Source of the DNA: Paenibacillus sp. ACRRY
Lineage (GTDB): Bacteria; Bacillota; Bacilli; Paenibacillales; Paenibacillaceae
Assembly (NCBI RefSeq): GCF_022346995.1
Contig: NZ_JAKRNM010000002.1
Coordinates: forward strand, 248,001-312,000
DNA length: 64,000 nucleotides
Direction of reading: 5' to 3'
The position numbers were made by a program, and so were the translations under genes. The first letter of the stretch is position 1. Each line of letters begins with the position of its first letter. Shown piece after piece: positions 10,362 to 18,719 of the stretch. Below the pieces are notes generated by a model. It was not told the origin of the DNA. It did no database searches and worked only from the letters and a program-made list of their open reading frames with translations.

Positions 10362-10460
10362 AGCTAATTCCTAATTTTAAACGGGAAGTTAGCTGAATAG
10401 ACTGGATTAAAAAATTAGTTTTGGTAAGATGGTAAGAAGGCCCCGGTTTCCGGGGCTTTT
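10362..10460 (+). promoter_or_regulatory. Structured leader plus intrinsic terminator upstream of the antiporter operon (possible attenuator)
   Basis: In the 324-base gap 10161-10484, a 10-pair stem AGCTAATTCC (10362-10371) with GGAA-G-TTAGCT (10384-10394) is followed by the terminator hairpin GCCCCGG-TTT-CCGGGGC and TTTT (10440-10460). The hairpin ends only 25 bases before the leader ORF. An AT-rich region before it (TAATAT near 10356) could hold the promoter. It may simply end upstream transcription, but no gene reads into it from the left on this strand, so attenuation is possible. I do not recognise a known riboswitch. Confidence 0.45.
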
Positions 10461-10484
10461 ATTTAACAGAAGGAGGAAAACAGG

Positions 10485-10559
10485 ATGATGAACAGCAACA
10501 TGCGAATTCATGTGGAGAACAAAGCTTGTATAGGAGGTGAGATCTATTATGAACCATAG
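10485..10559 (+). CDS. Leader ORF, 24 residues
   Basis: ATG at 10485, preceded by a near-perfect ribosome binding site (GAAGGAGGAAAACAGG), encodes the peptide MMNSNMRIHVENKACIGGEI plus YYEP and stops at 10557-10559. Its last 11 bases overlap the start of the GreA-like gene, whose own AGGAGGTGA lies inside this ORF. This is the geometry of translational coupling or a regulatory leader peptide. The peptide matches nothing I know. Its existence rests on the ribosome binding site and overlap only. Confidence 0.45.
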   Translation: MMNSNMRIHVENKACIGGEIYYEP

Positions 10560-11022
10560 GTCTAACCTTCAACCTTGCAGAGAAATACTGGTGAAACAGC
10601 TGATTACATTGGGTGAAGAGAAAAGGACATTTCTCGACGCCTATTTTGACGTGCGTGAACCTGAACGGGTACAGATGGAGAAATTATTGTCTGCTTACAC
10701 CGGATATGTCCAGAAGCTGCTGCTCGGCCCGGATGAGCTTCTCCATTCCGTCGTACTTATTGGGAGCGAGATCCGATTTGACTACATTGATTTCCATACG
10801 TCGGATGCATTCAGGATTGTCATGCCTGACGAGGCAGATCCGGATGCAGGACGCATCTCCTTTCTCTCGCCTGTAGGACGTCAATTGCTGCTTAGCAGCA
10901 AAGGGGAAACGAGATCCGTAACGATCCCTGCTGGTTCCATGAGGGTGCGTATTACGGAAATCACGTGGAGTGGTACATTCTTGAATCCGGTATCTTCAGG
11001 AGGTGTAGATCATGCACTTTAA
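10549..11022 (+). CDS. GreA/GreB C-terminal-domain-like protein
   Basis: 157 residues from ATG 10549; I preferred this to the GTG at 10537 because that GTG is part of the AGGAGGTGA ribosome binding site. The second half (about 70-145) resembles the GreA/GreB C-terminal FKBP-like domain, including ISFLSPVGRQLLLSSKGE, where Gre factors have a 'SPLGxALLGKxxGD' block. The N-terminal coiled-coil that enters the RNA polymerase channel is not obviously present, so a true transcript-cleavage role is doubtful. It overlaps the KhtT-like gene by 11 bases, placing it in the cation antiporter operon at the position of khtS in Bacillus. Confidence 0.7.
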   Translation: MNHRSNLQPCREILVKQLITLGEEKRTFLDAYFDVREPERVQMEKLLSAYTGYVQKLLLGPDELLHSVVLIGSEIRFDYIDFHTSDAFRIVMPDEADPDAGRISFLSPVGRQLLLSSKGETRSVTIPAGSMRVRITEITWSGTFLNPVSSGGVDHAL

Positions 11023-11518
11023 AGAGACGGATTTACCGGGAATTGGACGTAAGTACTGGCTGCATACTCGTAGTGGGGAGCATTTGATCATTGTGATTCA
11101 TAATGATGAGCGTCGCGATCTTTTTCACATGGAAGCCGGAGACACGCCTGAAGAAGTGGGGGATATGGTGTCTCTTGTAACCTTGGATGACGAAGAGGCA
11201 CGGGCGGTAGCCGCCATCGTGGGAGGCATGACCTATAAGCCCAAGTTCCAGGAGGAACGGGAAGTCATACTCGAGGGCTTACTGATTGAATGGTTACGAA
11301 TCGAGCCTCATTCGCGAAGCATTGGAAGAACGATTGGAGAACTGGATATCCGCCAAGCGACAGGGGCTGTCATTCTGGCGGTGGTGGAGAAGAACAGGGA
11401 AAAACAGTTTAATCCGGGTCCAGACTATGTATTTACCTCTGGGGCTACTATTGTTGTTGCAGGAGAGCGGGATCAGATCAGGCAATTAAAACAGTTGTTA
11501 TCCGATGGACGGTTGTAG
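11012..11518 (+). CDS. khtT: Cation:proton antiporter regulatory subunit (TrkA-C/RCK_C domain, KhtT-like)
   Basis: 168 residues. The N-terminal part (TDLPGIGRKYWLHTRSGEHLIIVIHNDERRDLF) matches the KhtT N-domain; the C-terminal 80 residues (LDIRQATGAVILAVVEKN, then GATIVVAGERDQIRQLKQLL) form an RCK_C/TrkA-C fold that binds a regulatory nucleotide (c-di-AMP in the Bacillus protein, known for the family). It probably gates the membrane antiporter encoded next. It overlaps the upstream gene by 11 bases and is 3 bases from the downstream start. Confidence 0.88.
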   Translation: MHFKETDLPGIGRKYWLHTRSGEHLIIVIHNDERRDLFHMEAGDTPEEVGDMVSLVTLDDEEARAVAAIVGGMTYKPKFQEEREVILEGLLIEWLRIEPHSRSIGRTIGELDIRQATGAVILAVVEKNREKQFNPGPDYVFTSGATIVVAGERDQIRQLKQLLSDGRL

Positions 11519-11521
11519 CCT

Positions 11522-12727
11522 ATGGATATGCTCATATTCGAAGTGGGAATTGCTGTTGCGCTGATTACACTTACGGGGCTAATATCTGCACGATTACGAT
11601 TTTCGGTCATTCCTTTCTATATTCTGATCGGAATGGCGGTTGGACCGCATGCACCACAGATCGGTATCGTGGATTTGCGTTTCATCGAAAGCTCGGCATT
11701 TATTGAATTTATGGGCAGGCTTGGCATTTTGTTTCTTTTATTTTATCTTGGACTTGAATTCTCGGTCTCCCGGTTGATGAAATCGGGCAAAGCCATATTG
11801 ACCGGAGGCATGTTCTATGTAGGGCTTAATTTTGCTTCCGGTCTGCTGCTGGGCTGGTTCATGGAGTTGCCGTTAAAAGAGACGCTGGTAGTGTGCGGCA
11901 TCATGACCAGCTCTTCGACAGCGATCGTGGCCAAAGTGCTCGTTGATCTGAAGCGCACAGCGAATCCCGAAACGGAGATTATTATGGGCATGATCATGTT
12001 TGATGATCTGTTCATTGCCATTCATATCTCGATCCTTACTGGTCTCGTTCTTAGCGGGGCGACCTCATTTCTCAGCGTACTGCTGGTATCCTTGTCTGCG
12101 ATGCTGTTCATTGTGCTGTTTCTAATCATTGGCCGGAAAAGCATCAAATATATTGACAAGGCGCTAAATATCAAGTCATCTGAACTGTTTCTGCTTACCG
12201 TGATGACCTTGCTCTTCCTGGTCGCTGGTTTCTCGGAAACGCTGCACGTTGCCGAGGCTATTGGTGCATTAATGATGGGTCTGGTACTCGGTGAATCGAG
12301 ACATGCGAACCGAATTGAGCATCAGGTCATGCCGTTCAAGGACTTTTTTGGTGCGATCTTCTTTTTTAGCTTTGGACTAACCATTGAACCCTCCTCTCTT
12401 GGGGGTGCTGTTGGGATGACGATCATTGCGGTTATTTTAACCATCGCGAGCAATTATGGCGCAGGAATGATTGCAGGCAGAATGTCCGGAATGACGCCCA
12501 AAGCCTCACTCAAGGTGGGATTCACTCTGGTTTCCCGAGGAGAGTTCTCCATTATTATGGCTAACATTGGCAAGGCCGGGGGACTGATGGTTTCAATCCA
12601 GTCTTTTGCTGTGCTGTATGTGCTGATTCTGGCGGTATTGGGCCCGATCTTGACGAAGGAAGCGCCGTGGATATATGGGCAGTATGAGCGTCTGAGGAAT
12701 CGAATACGAAGGAAAGAGACAGGTTAG
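11522..12727 (+). CDS. khtU: CPA2-type cation/H+ antiporter (KhtU-like)
   Basis: 401 residues with about 12 membrane helices; no C-terminal RCK domain, consistent with a separate KhtT subunit. Family features are LFYLGLEFSVSRL, MTSSSTAIVAKVL and FSFGLTIEPSS, and the KVGFTLVSRGEFSIIMA block typical of KefB/KhtU proteins. It is expected to expel K+ (or another monovalent cation) in exchange for protons. Third gene of a tightly overlapped operon ending in a strong terminator. Confidence 0.9.
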   Translation: MDMLIFEVGIAVALITLTGLISARLRFSVIPFYILIGMAVGPHAPQIGIVDLRFIESSAFIEFMGRLGILFLLFYLGLEFSVSRLMKSGKAILTGGMFYVGLNFASGLLLGWFMELPLKETLVVCGIMTSSSTAIVAKVLVDLKRTANPETEIIMGMIMFDDLFIAIHISILTGLVLSGATSFLSVLLVSLSAMLFIVLFLIIGRKSIKYIDKALNIKSSELFLLTVMTLLFLVAGFSETLHVAEAIGALMMGLVLGESRHANRIEHQVMPFKDFFGAIFFFSFGLTIEPSSLGGAVGMTIIAVILTIASNYGAGMIAGRMSGMTPKASLKVGFTLVSRGEFSIIMANIGKAGGLMVSIQSFAVLYVLILAVLGPILTKEAPWIYGQYERLRNRIRRKETG

Positions 12728-12743
12728 ATTGGATTTTGGTAGC

Positions 12744-12791
12744 AGCGTCACACCCGGGAGAGACTTCATCTCTCGGGTGTGGCGCTTTTTT
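12744..12791 (+). terminator. Intrinsic terminator of the antiporter operon
   Basis: Stem AGCG-CACACCCGGGAGAGA / TCTCTCGGGTGTGGCGCT with TTTTTT. Confidence 0.93.
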
Positions 12792-12850
12792 GGTGCCTAT
12801 GCCACCAAGTACGGTAAGTTAGAAGACGAGCAAGCCCGGATATTTTTTGC

Positions 12851-13729
12851 TTAAGATAGATGAATTTGAATATTCTCAATATGCACGGCGACACCGCCGA
12901 TCTGAACTTGAGTGATCTCGTTGGAAGGGCTGAGCGTCAATCTGCCCTTAATTTTGGAGGGACGGTTCATCGTATACCCTTGTTTGATCATATACGTCTG
13001 ATCATGGGGAGCTCTGAGTTGTTGATACTTATGCAGGTAACATAGCAATGCCCCATTGGATGTACCTGTAGCGCTCTCTTCCGGAATGTCGTATAGAGGG
13101 GCGAAGTTCCGACACTCTGCCAGGGCTGCATTATCTTGCGTTTCGAGTGCGAACACATGATAGCCCACCACTTGATGAGCTTTGCTGATGTCGGAGATTT
13201 GCTGAAGGTCAGGGTTAATGGTTGTCAAAACATCAGCATGCCTAACTGGAATTAATATGTCGCGCAGCCCGGTAGACACGATCTGCACAGGCAATTCAGG
13301 GTGTAGGTCCTGCAACGGAATTTGCAAGGAGTCTGCGATATCCTGCCGGTTAACTAGTTCTTCAAACCGCGGAAGTGTCTGGGACAGATAGACGTCACCG
13401 CCTTCCTCGACGGTTACTTCGAGAATTCCCGCAAGTGTATCAAGTGTATACCTTCCCACGTCAACCATCTGCTCTGCCTTCATCAGATAGAATAGTGCCA
13501 CCGTAGCATGTCCACATAGGTCAACTTCATGATTTGGAGTAAAGTAACGTATTTTGTAATCAGCTGAATTCGAAGGCATAACAAATGCCGTCTCGGAAAA
13601 TCCGACTTGTCTGGCAATCTCCTGCATCTGCGACGCGGACAAATGCTCTGCCTGCAGAACGACCCCAGCGGGGTTACCTCCCTCAGCGATATCCGAAAAT
13701 GCATGTAATGTGATTACCTCAATATCCAT
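12851..13729 (-). CDS. PhzF-family isomerase/epimerase
   Basis: 292 residues. The PhzF fold is shown by the N-terminal block (TLHAFSDIAEGGNPAGVVL), the catalytic glutamate context GFSETAFVMPS, HEVDLCGHATVALFYL, and the C-terminal ESATGTSNGAL and IKQGYTMNRPSKI motifs. Members resemble diaminopimelate epimerase; most have unknown substrates. No other phenazine genes are near, so the name gives only the fold. It is divergent from the quinone-oxidoreductase-like gene. Confidence 0.9.
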   Translation of the reverse strand: MDIEVITLHAFSDIAEGGNPAGVVLQAEHLSASQMQEIARQVGFSETAFVMPSNSADYKIRYFTPNHEVDLCGHATVALFYLMKAEQMVDVGRYTLDTLAGILEVTVEEGGDVYLSQTLPRFEELVNRQDIADSLQIPLQDLHPELPVQIVSTGLRDILIPVRHADVLTTINPDLQQISDISKAHQVVGYHVFALETQDNAALAECRNFAPLYDIPEESATGTSNGALLCYLHKYQQLRAPHDQTYMIKQGYTMNRPSKIKGRLTLSPSNEITQVQIGGVAVHIENIQIHLS

Positions 13730-13917
13730 CTTGTTTTCCCTCGCTTGTCCGTTAGTTCATAAAAATGAGAATGTTCCTATTATAGCATGCTTAATGGCTG
13801 GTTTTAGATGGAATGAGGATGGCCAGCGATTGATGAACCAAGGTCAAGTGTGTGGCTGCACAGGGTAATGAAGAAAGAGAGCATTGCGATAATTCAATCG
13901 AAAGGCAGGGATTTGGT

Positions 13918-14844
13918 ATGAAAGCTATTGTTATTGATAAGTTTGGTGGAGCGGAACAATTGAAGGAACAGGAAGTACCCAAGCCGACATGTGGAATCAA
14001 TCAGGTCATCATCCAGATTCATGCGACCTCGGTGAACCCGGTCGACTTCAAAGTCAGGCAAGGACATATGGAAGAAGCGGCTGATTCATTCCCTTTGATT
14101 TTGGGCGGGGATGCTGCGGGTATTGTAGCAGAGGTAGGATCCAATGTTACACAGTTCAGAGAGGGTGACCGTGTATTTGCCCGTCCGCGAAGCTTCGGAA
14201 CATATGCAGAATATGCGGCAGTAGATGCAGATATCGTATCCCGTATTCCGGACAAGCTGAGTTTTGAGGAGGCTGCGGCCATACCGCTTGCGGGCATGAC
14301 AGCCTGGCAGGCACTTGTTGATCATGCGCATCTCGCCAAGGGGCAAAAGATATTGATTCACGCCGGAGCCGGCGGTGTGGGGACTTATGCGATACAGATT
14401 GCCAAATATATTGGTGCTGAAGTGGCGGCCACGGCTAGCGAGTCGAATGAGGAGCTGCTTCGCTCCTTGGGCGTGGATCATTTTATCAATTACAAAAAAG
14501 AAGATTTCTCGGAGATTCTCTCCGGGTATGATGTCGTGCTCGACACGATGGGTGGTGACATTCAGCGGGACAGCTTCAAGGTGCTGAAGCCTGGCGGACA
14601 TCTGGTTTCGCTAGTGGAACAACCGGACCATAACCTAGCCAAGGAGGCAGGCGTAACCGCGAATGTATTCATGATGGAACCGAAAGGGGATCAGCTCGAC
14701 CAATTGGCGAAGCTCGCCTCAGAAGGGAAACTCAAACCTGTGATTGACGAGACGTATGATCTAAGCGAACAGGGACTTCGGGATGCGCACAAGAAGAGCG
14801 AAACACATCATACACGTGGGAAGCTTGTCATCCGTGCGCAATAG
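13918..14844 (+). CDS. Zinc-independent NADP-dependent oxidoreductase (MDR / quinone reductase type)
   Basis: 308 residues from the ATG at 13918 (upstream AGGCAGGG; the frame is open further upstream but without a plausible start). The GroES-like N-domain and Rossmann motif HAGAGGVGTYAIQIAKYIGA are clear; zinc ligands are absent, as in quinone oxidoreductases. The C-terminal segment (LSEQGLRDAHKKSETHHTRGKLV) is the usual NADPH-dependent MDR ending. It probably reduces reactive enones or quinones. Monogenic, followed by a terminator. Confidence 0.9.
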   Translation: MKAIVIDKFGGAEQLKEQEVPKPTCGINQVIIQIHATSVNPVDFKVRQGHMEEAADSFPLILGGDAAGIVAEVGSNVTQFREGDRVFARPRSFGTYAEYAAVDADIVSRIPDKLSFEEAAAIPLAGMTAWQALVDHAHLAKGQKILIHAGAGGVGTYAIQIAKYIGAEVAATASESNEELLRSLGVDHFINYKKEDFSEILSGYDVVLDTMGGDIQRDSFKVLKPGGHLVSLVEQPDHNLAKEAGVTANVFMMEPKGDQLDQLAKLASEGKLKPVIDETYDLSEQGLRDAHKKSETHHTRGKLVIRAQ

Positions 14845-14896
14845 GAGTTAACTCGCAAAAACAGTTATATTACATTAAATTAAGAGTCTGAATAAT

Positions 14897-14928
14897 GGCC
14901 ATCTTCCGTTTGGGAAGGTGGCTGTTTT
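14897..14928 (+). terminator. Intrinsic terminator after the oxidoreductase
   Basis: Stem GGCCATCTTCC / GGGAAGGTGGCT, then TTTT. Confidence 0.8.
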
Positions 14929-15023
14929 ATTGTTGATGGCAGCAACAGAACTGCATTCCCATAGATGGAGGTTTAAGATATAATAGTAGAAATTTATTCC
15001 ATTCTGCGCATGAGGTGATCCAA

Positions 15024-15761
15024 TTGTCCAACGAACTTATTCAAGCCATTCAAGTGTTAAAAGAAAAGAAGTGGGTTGATCTGACCCATACATTCGGCCC
15101 GGAATCGCCGCATTTCTCTGCTTTTGATGCAGCCCAGTTTGATACGCTGTTTAATCACGACCAGGGCTTTTTCGCGCAGAGCTTCAAATTCCCCGGCCAG
15201 TACGGCACCCATCTGGATGCACCGATTCATTTTGTGCGTGACACGCGTTATCTGGATGAGCTAGGGCTGAAGGAACTTGTGCTGCCGCTTGTGGTCATTG
15301 ACCAGTCTGCTGCCGTGTCCAGCAATCCGGACTTTACGCTGGATGTCGAGCATATTCTTGAATTCGAGAAGGAACATGGGGTTATTGAAGAAGGCAGCTT
15401 CGTGGCACTTCGTACAGATTGGAGCAAACGTTGGCCCAATCATGAAAAGTTCGACAACAAGGATGCAGAAGGCAATAGCCATGCACCCGGTTGGTCGGTT
15501 AGTGCATTGATGTTTTTGTTCGAGGAACGCAGAATCAAGGCTATTGGTCATGAAACCTTCGATACCGATTCAGCAGTGGATTATCAGAAGAATGGCGCAC
15601 TTCTCGCGGAATATTATGTACTTGCTCAGGATACATATCAGGTAGAGTTGTTAACCAATCTGGATCAGGTGCCAGCTAAAGGTGCAGTGATCTTCAATAT
15701 TGTACCCAAGGCCGAAAGGGCTTCCGGATTTCCGGTTAGATCCTTTGCCATTTTGCCTTGA
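15024..15761 (+). CDS. Cyclase-family (kynurenine formamidase-like) metal hydrolase
   Basis: 245 residues from TTG 15024, chosen because GAGGTGA (15012-15018) is correctly spaced from it, whereas the GTG at 15015 lies inside that site. The family signature WVDLTHTFGPESPHF near the start and QYGTHLDAPIHF supply the metal-binding histidine and aspartate residues; ALRTDWSKRW and IGHETFDTDSA follow. The family includes kynurenine formamidase; this member lacks tryptophan-catabolic neighbours, so the substrate is open. It has its own terminator. Confidence 0.88.
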   Translation: MSNELIQAIQVLKEKKWVDLTHTFGPESPHFSAFDAAQFDTLFNHDQGFFAQSFKFPGQYGTHLDAPIHFVRDTRYLDELGLKELVLPLVVIDQSAAVSSNPDFTLDVEHILEFEKEHGVIEEGSFVALRTDWSKRWPNHEKFDNKDAEGNSHAPGWSVSALMFLFEERRIKAIGHETFDTDSAVDYQKNGALLAEYYVLAQDTYQVELLTNLDQVPAKGAVIFNIVPKAERASGFPVRSFAILP

Positions 15762-15858
15762 TACAGCAGCTCTCGAATGAAATGAAGTTCTATTGAAAGT
15801 AAGTGTCCAATTAATCTACATGCTATTTACTAGATCAATTCTCATATGTAAACGTAAG

Positions 15859-15883
15859 GGAGGCACGCGTTGCCTCCTTTTTT
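15859..15883 (+). terminator. Intrinsic terminator after the cyclase-family gene
   Basis: Perfect stem GGAGGCA-CGCGT-TGCCTCC followed by TTTTTT. Confidence 0.9.
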
Positions 15884-15888
15884 ATGTC

Positions 15889-16089
15889 TTACTTTTGATC
15901 CGAATGGGGATTCGGATTGAATCGTTGTGAGATTTTCTTCTCGGCTTTCTTGCGCCGAATCCAGCGCTTAAGTATGTTCTGTTGCTTTCTTTCTTCCAGT
16001 GTCTCTTTCATGCCTTGAATCATGAATTCGGATCTTCGTCTATCATCCCGACTAATCTCGCGTAATTCTTTAATAAATTTGTCGTCCAT
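15889..16089 (-). CDS. Small basic protein, predicted SOS-regulated
   Basis: 66 residues from ATG 16089 (GAGAGGCAG just upstream). The frame is open up to 16158, but the promoter identified at 16120-16148 would start transcription downstream of that, which fixes the shorter start. The protein is highly charged, with an acidic start (MDDKFIKELREISRDDRRR), a central predicted helix and a very basic stretch (KRWIRRKKAEKK); there is no signal peptide. I do not recognise a family. The LexA box in its promoter suggests production after DNA damage. Confidence 0.7.
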   Translation of the reverse strand: MDDKFIKELREISRDDRRRSEFMIQGMKETLEERKQQNILKRWIRRKKAEKKISQRFNPNPHSDQK

Positions 16090-16119
16090 ATCTGCCTCTC
16101 GCTCATTCAGGATAACATC

Positions 16120-16148
16120 ATTATACCGAACGTACGTTCTTTTATCAA
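16120..16148 (-). promoter_or_regulatory. Sigma-A promoter of the small basic protein
   Basis: Minus strand TTGATA (16148-16143), 17-base spacer, TATAAT (16125-16120), a near-consensus promoter with a start about 24 bases before the ATG. Confidence 0.8.
16128..16139. promoter_or_regulatory. LexA (DinR) box
   Basis: GAACGTACGTTC, a perfect 12-base palindrome matching the Bacillus LexA consensus GAAC-N4-GTTC (also GAACRNRYGTTY), lying in the spacer between -35 and -10 of the promoter above, where LexA would block RNA polymerase. Confidence 0.75.
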
Positions 16149-16274
16149 GTTTTACCATTAATCATTGTATCCTGAACTGATTCTGTGAAAAAGAGCACAG
16201 GAGCAGTCCCTTCCATATGTGAAAATGGAATAGAAAATTCAGTGCCATCTGTACACTTGTCTGGAGGGTGAGGT

Positions 16275-16757
16275 ATGCAAGCAGGTGAAGAACGAATCAG
16301 ACCCAAGCAGAGTCTGGGTAGATTATCGTGGGTACTCATTATATTGCACGGATTTTTGGGTGTTGGTGCGATCGTTGGAGGGGGAGGCCTCATTATCGAT
16401 CCATCAGGAAGTCTCCTCCAAATGCCAAACTCGTTGTTGGAGCATTCCCCGTTTGGCCATTTTTTGATCCCGGGAATCATATTATTGTTGGTTCTTGGCA
16501 TAATGCCGATCGTGATTGCTATTGCGCTTATGACTCACTTTCATTGGGGGATAGGGGTGAAACTTAATCTCTATACGGATCGGTATTGGGCTTGGACGTT
16601 CTCATTGTATATGGGGTTCGCACTTCATATCTGGATTATGGTTCAGGTATTCTGGATACAGAATGTCTCAGTCATTCATCTGATCTATTTTGCATGGGGC
16701 GTCGCAATTCAGGTTGTTACTCTGCTGCCTGAAGTACAGCGAAGATATTCCAGATAG
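16275..16757 (+). CDS. Four-helix membrane protein of unknown function
   Basis: 160 residues, ATG after GGAGGGTGAGGT. Four hydrophobic segments can be seen at about 18-42, 64-88, 103-125 and 130-150, with a short charged tail (PEVQRRYSR). No domain is recognised. It is divergent from the SOS-regulated small gene and convergent with the ABC-transporter operon; shared function is not indicated. Confidence 0.75.
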   Translation: MQAGEERIRPKQSLGRLSWVLIILHGFLGVGAIVGGGGLIIDPSGSLLQMPNSLLEHSPFGHFLIPGIILLLVLGIMPIVIAIALMTHFHWGIGVKLNLYTDRYWAWTFSLYMGFALHIWIMVQVFWIQNVSVIHLIYFAWGVAIQVVTLLPEVQRRYSR

Positions 16758-16791
16758 ACCATTCAACATGAATACAATCTGCATTATATGA

Positions 16792-16838
16792 AAACGGCTA
16801 CTGACAGAACCTGGAGTGATCCTGTCAGCAGCCGTTTA
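16792..16838. terminator. Bidirectional terminator between membrane protein and ABC operon
   Basis: Stem AACGGCT-ACTGACAG / CTGTCAGC-AGCCGTT with A-rich and T-rich flanks; it ends the minus-strand ABC operon just after its last stop. Confidence 0.75.
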
Positions 16839-16847
16839 TGCTTTTAT

Positions 16848-18674
16848 TTACTTGGATGCGTTGTAATTGCTCAAGAACTCTTTTACTTTGGCCGGATCAG
16901 ACTTCAATTCATTCCCTGTCTGAACGAGCGGACTTACCGTAGAGTAGGCTTTGAGCTTGTTGTTCTTATAGAACTGCAGAATCTCATCCTGATTGATGGA
17001 GTACAGTACTGCCTTTCTGAAGTCACTGCTCTTCGCCACTTCTCTATTCTTGGTGTTAAACAGCAGATAGGAAACGGCGTTGCTTGGAATGCTCTGCAGC
17101 TTCAGCTTGCTGTCACTTTCAATGATGTCATACTTCGTTTCTGGTACCCCGTAATATAAATGAATTTCACTGCTGCGAAGGGCAGACAGCGCACTGTCAG
17201 CATCCGCGATGAAGCGCACGTTTACCTGAGAAATTTTTGGAGCATATTCAGATCCTTTGCGGTATCCGGGGTTTTGATAGAATACGCCTTCATAGTCGTT
17301 TTTGTAAGCCAGAATGTAAGGTCCGCTTGCATACAATGTGTTGTTGTACGAAGCACCCTCTGTTACCGTGTTCTGGTCACCATAAGGGATATCCTTGTTT
17401 ACGTCAAAAGAAGCTACGTCATAGGTGTTGATGCTCTCCACCTGTTTTTTGGACACGATCCCCGCAGATTGGTGAGCCAGGTAATTCAGGACTTGAGGGA
17501 AAGGCTCCGTTGTGGTCAGTTTCACGACCTGATATTTACCTGCATTATTATCCGCTTTTGTTTTGTCAGAGACGAGTTCGGTGATTTTGGAATCGAGTCC
17601 TTGCTCGAGCGCGTCTTTGATGGTTCCGTTACCGCCGGATTGCTGGATGGATTCCAGGGTGCTCAGGTCGGTTACCAGCTCAGCTTCTTTGATATGCTCG
17701 TGTAAGCTGTATGTCCGGTGATCCGGAACAGAGTCTTTATTTTTGGCACGTTCCAGAGAGAAGATGACGTCATCGGCACCCACGCGCTCTCCGGTATCCA
17801 CTGCTTTTTTATTGTCGATTTTCGCAAAGTTGATGTCGTCTCTCAGAATGAAATAATACTCCGAATTCCCTTCAGCAATGCTGAAATTGTGGGAAAGTGA
17901 TCCTTCGGCCGTCAGTTGATCATCATCCGTCAGGTTAACAAGACGAACATACATGTTGGTGTTCAATTGGTTGATGGAGCCGTCGTTACCTTTGATTGGA
18001 TCAAGGGAAGTCAGCACGGATGCACTTTGAGTCAGGATCAGCGGATCTTTAGTATTCTTGGAACTGTCCTTGAATTCAATGGGTTCCCAAGCCATGGCAC
18101 GGGATTTGGACAGGCGCACCGTATCCGGATTCAGGATGTCCTGATTCACGGCCTGACTCTTCAGGGAAATGTACAATGGAGCGATGTAGGCTTGATCCGT
18201 TACCAGGCGGTCCTCCAATTGTTTGTATGTTTCCTTGTATTCTTCAGGTGTTTGGGTAGCTGCGGCGTCAATGAGTTTATCGATCTCTTCATCCGCCAGA
18301 ATGCTGTAATCACCACCGGTTTTGAAAAGGGAACGAACCGCATAGTCCGGGTTACCGGTTACTGTTGTCCAGCTGGAGAGAGCGATATCATAGTTGCCTG
18401 CATCCTGTTGGGATTTGTAGCTGCCGTAATCGGGCTGCAGATTCAGCTTCACATTGAAGCCGTTTTTGGTCAGCTGATCACGGATGATATTAACGTCATT
18501 TTCGGAAGAACTTTGGGCGAGCAACTCAATGTCGACTGGGGCCTGATTCTGAGCGTTCTCTGCTGGCGCAGTCGGGGCAGTTTCCGATTGGGATTCGGAC
18601 TTGGTCTTCACGCTGCAGCCCGAAATCACGATGACGAGAATAAGCAGCAATGAGATCAACGAACGTTTTTTCAT
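16848..18674 (-). CDS. Peptide-type ABC substrate-binding lipoprotein with circularly permuted domain order
   Basis: 608 residues. Signal peptide with lipobox ending at Cys20 (VISGC). Normal SBP_bac_5 proteins begin with a 'SLDPxxGND' lobe and end with a 'DxALxxW...NPDYxxxxLFxTGG...YIPLY' segment. Here that C-terminal segment comes first (about 47-200: FNVKLNLQPDYGSY, YDIALSSW, GNPDYAVRSLFKTGG), then after a charged linker the usual N-terminal part starts (about 211: SLDPIKGNDGSINQ, then ADDVIFSLERAK), and the protein ends at KVKEFLSNYNASK, where a normal family member would continue into VDIELLAQ. No residues seem lost, so it should still fold as a periplasmic-type binding protein. Third gene of the permease operon; RBS AGGAGG. 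Confidence 0.9.
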   Translation of the reverse strand: MKKRSLISLLLILVIVISGCSVKTKSESQSETAPTAPAENAQNQAPVDIELLAQSSSENDVNIIRDQLTKNGFNVKLNLQPDYGSYKSQQDAGNYDIALSSWTTVTGNPDYAVRSLFKTGGDYSILADEEIDKLIDAAATQTPEEYKETYKQLEDRLVTDQAYIAPLYISLKSQAVNQDILNPDTVRLSKSRAMAWEPIEFKDSSKNTKDPLILTQSASVLTSLDPIKGNDGSINQLNTNMYVRLVNLTDDDQLTAEGSLSHNFSIAEGNSEYYFILRDDINFAKIDNKKAVDTGERVGADDVIFSLERAKNKDSVPDHRTYSLHEHIKEAELVTDLSTLESIQQSGGNGTIKDALEQGLDSKITELVSDKTKADNNAGKYQVVKLTTTEPFPQVLNYLAHQSAGIVSKKQVESINTYDVASFDVNKDIPYGDQNTVTEGASYNNTLYASGPYILAYKNDYEGVFYQNPGYRKGSEYAPKISQVNVRFIADADSALSALRSSEIHLYYGVPETKYDIIESDSKLKLQSIPSNAVSYLLFNTKNREVAKSSDFRKAVLYSINQDEILQFYKNNKLKAYSTVSPLVQTGNELKSDPAKVKEFLSNYNASK

Positions 18675-18719
18675 GGGATTACCTCCTGGATAATTATGAA
18701 TTGAATGAATGGTTTTGAA

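Noticed and set aside
12851..13729. A phenazine pathway indicated by PhzF
   Set aside because: No other phz gene is nearby; the PhzF family is mostly unrelated to phenazine synthesis.
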